Shown: in pieces, positions 56,605-64,000 of the stretch
How positions within the stretch are numbered: position 1 is the stretch's first letter
How the letters are laid out: each line of letters begins with the position of its first letter
Origin: Conchiformibius sp.
Lineage (GTDB): Bacteria; Pseudomonadota; Gammaproteobacteria; Burkholderiales; Neisseriaceae
DNA length: 64,000 bases
NCBI GenBank assembly: GCA_029984035.1
Contig: JASBYJ010000006.1
Coordinates: 62,001-126,000 of the forward strand
Direction: 5' to 3'
Program-made: the position numbers and the translations under genes
The notes under the pieces: generated by a model
Told to the model about the DNA's origin: nothing
The model's database searches: none
The model's input: the letters and a program-made list of their open reading frames with translations, nothing else

Positions 56605-58098
56605 TTAAATACCGTTTTGAACAATGGCAAATGTTTTGTCCAATTTCGACCATTGTTCGCATTCATACTGCAATGCGGCAGATGTGAGCGGATTGTTTTC
56701 CAACCAAGTTCCGTTGATTGTGAGCGTATAGCTGTTTTTATCGTCTTGGCTGAGCGTTGTATGCGGCGGCAGTTCAAAGGGAAGACGTGCACGGCAGAAT
56801 AGTACTGCCAAGCGTAGTGACAGTATGGATTTCCATAACATGGGCGTGTCTTCGATACCGGCCATTTTTTTTAATTCGCCGCGCTGGCCGAGCGTTAAAA
56901 CAGAGAGTAAGGTTTGTTCTTTGCGGGAAAAACCGGGCATATCGGCTTGAGCCAAAATATAGGAAGTGTGTTTATGGTAGGCGGTATGGGCGATATCGAT
57001 GCCGATTTCATGTAGCAGTGCCGCCCAACGGACGTATGGCGACCAGTAATGCAGTTCTTGTACAGTGGCGTTTTGTGCCAATCCTTCAAGCAATTGGGCG
57101 GCTATTTTGGCTACGCGTGCAGCTTGGTTGGTGCCGACATGGTAGCGTTCTTGAAATTGCAGAACGGTTTGTTCGCGCATGTCCTGTTTGAGCTCGCGTC
57201 CGATAAAGTCGTAAAACACACCGTCGCGTAAGGCGGCTTCGGTGAAGCTCATCTGCGTGATGTCGAGTTCTTCGAATGCGGCAATCAATACGGCCAGCCC
57301 GCCTGCAAATACTTCGATACGTTCGGGTTTCAAGTTATGCAGCTTGGCTTTTTTTACGCTGCCTGCATCGATGATTTTAGCTGCCAAGGTTTTCATTGCC
57401 GGCAATGTGATGCTGTCTGCCAAACCTTCGGCGGCAATCACAGCGGCAATGGATTTTGCCGTACCGGATGTACCCAGTGCGATGTCCCAGCCTTGGCGTT
57501 TGTAGAGTTTGCTGATGCGTTGGATTTCGCTGCGTGCGGCGGTAATGGCTGCCTGAAAATCTTTATTGTTGATTTTGTTTTGGAAAAAACGCATGGAATA
57601 GGTTACGCAACCTAAAGGCAGGCTTTCGGTGTGGGTGGGTTGCAAGGTGCTGCCGAGAATAAATTCGGTAGAACCGCCACCAATGTCTATTACCAGCATT
57701 TTTTTGCCGTTGGAGGGATAGGTATGTACAACGCCTGTGTAAATCAAACGGGCTTCTTCACGCCCGGCAATGATTTCAATCGGAAAACCCAGTGCGGCTT
57801 CTGCTTTCGGCAGAAATTGGTTGATATTTTTGGCAACGCGGAAGGTGTTGGTGGCAACGGCGCGAACTTGCTCGGCAGAAAAACCGCGCAGGCGTTCGCC
57901 AAATTGCGCCAAACATTCCAAGGCACGCTGTTGCGAAGCTTCGTCCAGATTTTTGTTTTCATCCAAGCCGCCGGCAAGACGGACCATATGTTTGATATTT
58001 TCAATAACTTGCAATTGTCCGTTATTATTGCAACAAATCTGCAGACGGAAACTGTTTGAGCCTAAATCAACAGAGGCGAGCATGGGCGGGGTGTTCAT
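56605..58098 (-). CDS. ppx: Exopolyphosphatase
   Basis: Ppx degrades inorganic polyphosphate or, as GppA, pppGpp. The 497-aa product has the ASKHA phosphate motifs MLASVDLGSNSFRLQI, AVATNTFRVAKN and VIDIGGGSTEFILG, then a C-terminal HD-like helical domain (YWSPYVRWAALLHEIGIDIA). It follows murG by 45 nt on the same strand. Whether polyphosphate or pppGpp is preferred cannot be told from the sequence. Confidence 0.92.
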   Translation of the reverse strand: MNTPPMLASVDLGSNSFRLQICCNNNGQLQVIENIKHMVRLAGGLDENKNLDEASQQRALECLAQFGERLRGFSAEQVRAVATNTFRVAKNINQFLPKAEAALGFPIEIIAGREEARLIYTGVVHTYPSNGKKMLVIDIGGGSTEFILGSTLQPTHTESLPLGCVTYSMRFFQNKINNKDFQAAITAARSEIQRISKLYKRQGWDIALGTSGTAKSIAAVIAAEGLADSITLPAMKTLAAKIIDAGSVKKAKLHNLKPERIEVFAGGLAVLIAAFEELDITQMSFTEAALRDGVFYDFIGRELKQDMREQTVLQFQERYHVGTNQAARVAKIAAQLLEGLAQNATVQELHYWSPYVRWAALLHEIGIDIAHTAYHKHTSYILAQADMPGFSRKEQTLLSVLTLGQRGELKKMAGIEDTPMLWKSILSLRLAVLFCRARLPFELPPHTTLSQDDKNSYTLTINGTWLENNPLTSAALQYECEQWSKLDKTFAIVQNGI

Positions 58099-58143
58099 GA
58101 TAGTCCAATACGGGTTAAAAAAGCAGACGGGCTGCCTGAAAGG

Positions 58144-59214
58144 TTAGTTTAATACGGATAATATGGCTTCGGCGACATCGTCTGCACTGTGGGGTAATGC
58201 CAGTTTGCGGGCATTTTGCGCCCATTTCAGGCAGCCTTCGCGGTTGAGATTGGCAATAACCGCAGCCAATTTGGCCGCGTCCAATTGGGCTTGCGGCAGC
58301 AACAATCCCGCTTCGGCCGATACCATGTAACGCGCATTGGCGGTTTGATGGTCGTCTACGGCGTGCGGGAAAGGAATGAGTAGGGCACCAACGCCTGCTG
58401 CGGTAAGTTCGGCGATGGTCAATGCGCCTGCGCGGCATATCAGGATATCGCTGTCGCGATAAACTGCCGTCATATCTTCTACGAAGTCGCAGCATTTTGC
58501 ATGGATGCCGCGTGCATCGTAATCATTTTGCACTGATGCGGCCTGTCCCCGCCCGCATTGATGCAGTAATTCGGGGTGTTGTTCTTCAGGCAGCAGAGAA
58601 AATGCTTCAGGCAGCAATCGGTTTAGTGCTTGTGCGCCCAGGCTGCCGCCGATAACGGCGATTTTCAAGCGGCCGCTGCGTTGTGAAAAGCGCTGTTGGG
58701 GTTCGGGCAGCGTGGCGATATCCGCACGGACGGGATTGCCGACCAGTCCGTTGCGGTGTACGGGAAAAGCTTTTGGAAAAGCATAAAGTACGCGTGTGGC
58801 CCATTTTGCCAAACGTTTGTTTGCCAAGCCTGCAACGGCATTTTGTTCGTGTACGATAATCGGAACGCGCAACAGTTTGGCAGCCAAGCCGCCGGGAAAA
58901 GTAACAAAACCGCCGAAACCTGCAACGGCATCAATGTTGTGTTTGCGGATAACTTTCTTGGCTGCCTGAACGCACTTTATCAGCATAAACGGCATAGTCA
59001 GTTTGCGTATCAATCCTTTACCGCGTATCCCTTTCATAGGAATGGTTTCCAATGTGATACCGTATTGAGGTACCAAACGTTCTTCCATGCTGTCTTCGCT
59101 GCCGAGCCAAACTACGCGGTGTCCGCGCTTTTGCAGGGATTGGGCTACGGCAAGAGCCGGGAAAATATGGCCGCCTGTTCCGCCTGCCATCAGTAAAACG
59201 GTTTTGTTTTGCAT
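58144..59214 (-). CDS. murG: UDP-GlcNAc:lipid I N-acetylglucosaminyltransferase
   Basis: MurG makes lipid II at the cytoplasmic membrane face. The start is ATG 59214 (MQNKTVLLMAGGTGGHIFPA, AAGG upstream), giving 356 aa; the longer frame runs into ftsW. Further motifs are FGGFVTFPGGLAAKLL, HEQNAVAGLANK, IGGSLGAQALN and CRAGALTIAELTAAGV with the PFPHAVDDHQTANA loop. It lies 16 nt after ftsW. A DUS is in frame at FQAA-like and LPEA sites. Confidence 0.96.
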   Translation of the reverse strand: MQNKTVLLMAGGTGGHIFPALAVAQSLQKRGHRVVWLGSEDSMEERLVPQYGITLETIPMKGIRGKGLIRKLTMPFMLIKCVQAAKKVIRKHNIDAVAGFGGFVTFPGGLAAKLLRVPIIVHEQNAVAGLANKRLAKWATRVLYAFPKAFPVHRNGLVGNPVRADIATLPEPQQRFSQRSGRLKIAVIGGSLGAQALNRLLPEAFSLLPEEQHPELLHQCGRGQAASVQNDYDARGIHAKCCDFVEDMTAVYRDSDILICRAGALTIAELTAAGVGALLIPFPHAVDDHQTANARYMVSAEAGLLLPQAQLDAAKLAAVIANLNREGCLKWAQNARKLALPHSADDVAEAILSVLN

Positions 59215-59230
59215 GATTAAACCTTGGATT

Positions 59231-60421
59231 TTAATGTGTGTGCTGTTGGGGTTCTTCCGGAGGTGTAACGGGATAGCCGCGTATAACGCGGCGGTTTTCA
59301 TAGTCCACTCTCAGCAGCATCGTGAACGCTATCATCGTCATAATGAGTGAGGAACCCCCGTAAGAAATCAGCGGCAGCGTCAACCCTTTGTTGGGCAGCA
59401 TACTGAGATTGACGCCGATGTGGATAACGCTTTGCAGAGCAATTAAAATACCGATGCCGAAAGCTATGAACGAATTGAAATGCAACCTTAAGCTTTCTGC
59501 ACGTTTGCCGATTTGAAAAGCACGCAAAACAATCCAAAGATAAATCACAATAAGAGTGAAAATAGCAATAAAACCCAATTCTTCACCGATAACGGAAAAA
59601 ATAAAGTCGTTGTGCGCTTCAGGCAAATAGCCGTGTTTCATCAGTGAATTGCCCAGCCCTTGTCCCGATAGCGAACCGTTCTCCATCGCTACTAATGCAT
59701 TGAGATTTTGATAGCCCGCGCCGCTCGGATCTTTCCAAGGTCTCCCAAAACTACCCATACGCAGCATACGGAAGCCTGAAGTAACAATAGCCAATACCGT
59801 CCCGATAATGCTGAGCAAAACGGATGCGATAAACCATTTTTGCGGCATACTGGCGAGAAACATCAAAGCAAGAAACGTGGCGCCAATCACTACCATTGAG
59901 CCTAAATCTCTCCCCAAAGAAATCAGAAAAACTCCAAGCCCGATGGGCACGCCGACAAATAAAACACGTTTGTAATCATCCAGTATATTGATTTTTCTTT
60001 TGAAAAAGTCGGCCATATACATGATGGTAACCAGTTTGAAAATCTCGCTGGGTTGGACTCTCATACCGAAAGGAAGCAGTAACCATCTTCTGGCGCCGCC
60101 CCCGGATGTTCCAAAAAAATAAGTCAATAGCAATAGAAAGATGGATAACCCGAGTATATATTTGGTTGCTTGCTGCCAACGCCACATAGGAATGCGAATC
60201 AAACCGTAGCACATGATTAAACCCAGTATCGCATATTTGCCTTGGCGCACCAGATAGCCGCTTCCCTCACGGGGAATTGACGCGGAATAGACCATTACCA
60301 AGCCGAAACACAATAAACCGAGTAACAGCCATAACAAAGTTTTATCGTAATGGCTACCGTTTCTGAGAGGATTTGAATTGTATGAAGTTTGACTGAAAGA
60401 GAATAATCGGAAAGGGTTCAT
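59231..60421 (-). CDS. ftsW: Septal peptidoglycan glycosyltransferase FtsW
   Basis: The SEDS-family protein polymerises septal glycan together with FtsI. The 396-aa product has about ten TM helices, VMVYSASIPREGSGYLVRQG, GARRWLLLPFGMRVQPSEIF, LGRDLGSMVVIGATF, the catalytic-loop region SLSGQGLGNSLMKHGYLPEAHNDFIFSVIGEE and LPLISYGGSSLIMTM. The LPEAHNDFIFSVIGEE signature distinguishes FtsW. It is paired with murG but not with mraY or murD-type genes, so the dcw cluster is split. Confidence 0.95.
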   Translation of the reverse strand: MNPFRLFSFSQTSYNSNPLRNGSHYDKTLLWLLLGLLCFGLVMVYSASIPREGSGYLVRQGKYAILGLIMCYGLIRIPMWRWQQATKYILGLSIFLLLLTYFFGTSGGGARRWLLLPFGMRVQPSEIFKLVTIMYMADFFKRKINILDDYKRVLFVGVPIGLGVFLISLGRDLGSMVVIGATFLALMFLASMPQKWFIASVLLSIIGTVLAIVTSGFRMLRMGSFGRPWKDPSGAGYQNLNALVAMENGSLSGQGLGNSLMKHGYLPEAHNDFIFSVIGEELGFIAIFTLIVIYLWIVLRAFQIGKRAESLRLHFNSFIAFGIGILIALQSVIHIGVNLSMLPNKGLTLPLISYGGSSLIMTMIAFTMLLRVDYENRRVIRGYPVTPPEEPQQHTH

Positions 60422-60743
60422 AGATTGTCTGAGGCGTCAAAATAACGCGTGTGATTGTACCAGTAGTTTTGTAGTGTGAATCAGGAAAATACTTGGATGA
60501 TAATGTTTCAGGCAGCCTGAAAGATTAATGAAATGTCTCGGTTTACGATAGCCAAATAATCATTAATGACCGATATCAGAAATTTTATCGATATTTATCA
60601 TGTGGTTTTGGGTAAGATGCCAGTAAAAGCACTAAAAAAACGCCCAACTCATTTCTACAGTTGCGAAGATGATACTGAGAGAGTTGGGCATGATAATAAT
60701 TTGTTTCCATTACGGAAATATAAAATATCAAATTATTCTCTTT
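60422..60743. other. Gap between ftsW and pyrG
   Basis: The 322 bases contain a DUS at about 60509-60523 just upstream of ftsW and the pyrG terminator at 60633-60689. A 71-codon plus-strand frame from 60566 runs through that terminator into the end of pyrG and is not credible as a gene. Nothing else is seen. Confidence 0.6.
60633..60689 (-). terminator. pyrG terminator
   Basis: On the minus strand GCCCAACTC pairs with GAGTTGGGC around a long loop and is followed immediately by GTTTTTTTA. It is 55 nt past the pyrG stop and is not made of DUS. Confidence 0.65.
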
Positions 60744-62396
<1,653 letters not shown>

Positions 62397-62533
62397 TTAG
62401 CGTATAACATCAAAAATAAAAAGGGCTGCCTGAAAGCACAATCCTTTCTAGACGGATTGCCGTTCTTAATAGATAATTACGTTAAGAGTTGAAAACTTTC
62501 CCCTTCCTAAATAAACAGAAAAGGTTGGATATT

Positions 62534-64000
62534 ATGAATACTGTTACGGAAAGAGAACAAGCCCAAAGCAAAAAACGATACGGCGGCCTGACTGCTTTGA
62601 TGATTCTGTTTTTTCTGCTGGCCATTGTCCTACTGGCCGGCAACTTTTATCTCATCAAACAATCCAATCAAAACCAACGCCAATGGCTTTCAGGCAGCCG
62701 ACAGAGCGATACATTGGTGCGGCTTTCCGAAAACATTTCGGAGTTGGGGAAGACCATCCGTTCACATGCAGCCAAAGGAGATGCCGGTGAAGCGGGGCTG
62801 CCTGAAAAAGTCCGCAATATTCTGACCGATATCACCGCAGCAACCAACCAGTTTGAAACGGTATTGAATGCGCAAGAAAAGGGCGGAACCGTAAGTGAAG
62901 GTTCTGAAACATGGGAAATATCTGCTCTACGCGGCGAAGAGGCGCAAACCCAATTATCGCAACTGCGTGCATTGTGGAATCCTTATGCACAATTGGCAGA
63001 CAAATTGTCTGAAAACAATGCCGGCAGCAAAGCGGCCGACGAATTGACGGCTTATGTCGGTAAAAATCAACAGGCTTTATTGAATCATGTCCGTGCGCTT
63101 GAGCGCTTATCAGTGCGGCAGATGCAGCAAAACCATATTTTTTGGAATATTGTTCAGGCAGCCTTTGCTATCGGTTCGGTTTTGCTGTGCGGGCTGGTTT
63201 TGTTATTGATTATCAAAAAACTAAAACAGCAAGACAGAAAAATTGAAGAAGCCGACCGTGAGCTTTCCGATATTATGGCATCGGTTCCCGAAGGCTTGTT
63301 CTTGATAGACCAAGATTTGAATATCGGCAGCCGTTATTCCGCCAGCTTGGAAAATATTCTCGGTAAAACCAATCTTGCCAATGAGAATCTGATTGGGCTT
63401 TTGGGGGACTTTGTTTCCAAAGAAGAGCTGGATACGGCAAAAACCTTTATCGACCATCTCTACCACAGCGATTGGGTGGTTGAGGAATTGATAGAAGATC
63501 TCAATCCTTTGCACCGTATCGGCGTACAAACCGGCAACGGTTTGCGCTTCATGGATTTTAAATTCTTCCGAGTATTCGAAAACGGCAAAGTCAGCCGTAT
63601 TTTGACCCGTGTAACCGACAGTACCGAAGCTGTGATGCTTCAATCGAGCGAAGACAGTCAAAAAGACCAAGAAGGGCGCGAATTGGAGATGTTGCGTGCG
63701 GCCATGGATGCCGATCCGCATATGCTTGCCCAATTTGTGAAGAACAATAAGGAAAAATTACAGGAAATCCGTGCGGTGATGCACAGCCCGGAGGAAGACC
63801 AAAAAGAATTGAAAGGGCGTGCGGTTTATATTTCCCGCTTGATACACGGTGTAAAAGGCGATGCTTCGGCATTGCAGCTTAGCCGTATCGCCAGCCTGTG
63901 CGAAACTTTTGAAGAGTCGCTGATTGCTTTGCGTAAAGCGCCGTCTATCGACCGTTACGATTTTCTCAATCTCACTCCTGTCGCCGATGATTTATTATAT
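62534..64000 (+). CDS. Membrane signalling protein with PAS-like and HPt domains (CheA-like hybrid), 3' end cut
   Basis: An open frame of 489 codons from ATG 62534 (AAGGTTGGAT upstream) continues past the window. TM1 is about residues 21-42 (LTALMILFFLLAIVLLAGNF) and TM2 about 203-229 (IVQAAFAIGSVLLCGLVLLL), enclosing a helical periplasmic domain. A PAS-like segment follows (IMASVPEGLFLIDQDLNIGS). An HPt domain from ~385 has the phospho-acceptor His438 in SRLIHGVKGDASALQLSRI. This is the start of a CheA-like histidine kinase; kinase, CheW-like or receiver domains would lie beyond the edge. Confidence 0.8.
   Translation, partial: MNTVTEREQAQSKKRYGGLTALMILFFLLAIVLLAGNFYLIKQSNQNQRQWLSGSRQSDTLVRLSENISELGKTIRSHAAKGDAGEAGLPEKVRNILTDITAATNQFETVLNAQEKGGTVSEGSETWEISALRGEEAQTQLSQLRALWNPYAQLADKLSENNAGSKAADELTAYVGKNQQALLNHVRALERLSVRQMQQNHIFWNIVQAAFAIGSVLLCGLVLLLIIKKLKQQDRKIEEADRELSDIMASVPEGLFLIDQDLNIGSRYSASLENILGKTNLANENLIGLLGDFVSKEELDTAKTFIDHLYHSDWVVEELIEDLNPLHRIGVQTGNGLRFMDFKFFRVFENGKVSRILTRVTDSTEAVMLQSSEDSQKDQEGRELEMLRAAMDADPHMLAQFVKNNKEKLQEIRAVMHSPEEDQKELKGRAVYISRLIHGVKGDASALQLSRIASLCETFEESLIALRKAPSIDRYDFLNLTPVADDLLY

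Overview
The window looks like a chromosomal segment from a member of the Neisseriaceae. Both the gene content and the pervasive repeat TTTCAGGCWGCCTGAAA point there. Its half-site AGGCTGCCTGAA is the DNA uptake sequence (DUS) dialect I recall for Simonsiella and relatives; read on the other strand, each full copy gives AGGCAGCCTGAA, the Kingella-type dialect. Many full or half copies lie between genes, in tail-to-tail pairs that act as terminators, and inside genes (peptides such as RLPE, FRQPE, SGSLK, GCLK, FQAA). Genus-level placement (Simonsiella/Alysiella/Conchiformibius/Kingella group) is inference. No rRNA, canonical tRNA, CRISPR array or intact IS element was seen.

Layout. (1) 1-16357, all minus: housekeeping genes in the order prmB, ybeY, corC, 2Fe-2S ferredoxin, fpr, tgpA-like transglutaminase, small membrane protein, rdgB, hldA, recC, apbE, nqrM, bamD, folP, DUF945 protein and a partial hemD. 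(2) 16468-25621, plus: mip-type FKBP lipoprotein, aroE-mtgA, mraY, a membrane-anchored protein with DUS-derived repeats, dnaG, dapC, ilvC. (3) 25699-28325: aqpZ (minus), an RlmK-like rRNA methyltransferase and gph (plus). (4) About 28570-29490: a decayed Mu-like prophage fragment (head-morphogenesis C-terminus, a tRNA-like cloverleaf, a broken virion-morphogenesis gene). (5) 29608-38580, minus: secreted coiled-coil protein, ABC-F protein, recD, small lipoprotein, and two tandem Tat-exported spermidine-dehydrogenase-like flavoproteins. (6) 38898-44676: inhibitor-I9-like lipoprotein (plus), Sir2 deacylase, DUF6636 protein and purL (minus). (7) 44919-56288, plus: rpsF-priB-rpsR-rplI, pyrF, nrdA, ABC-F ybiT, the copper P-type ATPase ccoI, an MFS transporter and ssb. 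(8) 56605-62366, minus: ppx, murG, ftsW, pyrG. (9) 62534-end, plus: a large membrane histidine-phosphotransfer signalling protein running off the window.

Pathway view. Peptidoglycan and division genes (mraY, mtgA, murG, ftsW, dapC) are present but split into separate blocks. Nucleotide metabolism is represented by purL, pyrF, pyrG, nrdA and rdgB; replication and repair by dnaG, priB, ssb, recC and recD. Envelope biogenesis is represented by bamD, hldA, mip and several lipoproteins.

The observations most worth a second look are: an imperfect ~115-bp duplication that places a mini signal-peptide ORF overlapping the apbE start; DUS sequence that itself encodes lipoprotein lipoboxes; the cloverleaf RNA-like element in the phage remnant; the near-identical 3' ends of the two tandem flavoproteins (gene conversion); a stand-alone I9-like lipoprotein; and the truncated TM-TM-PAS-HPt signalling protein.
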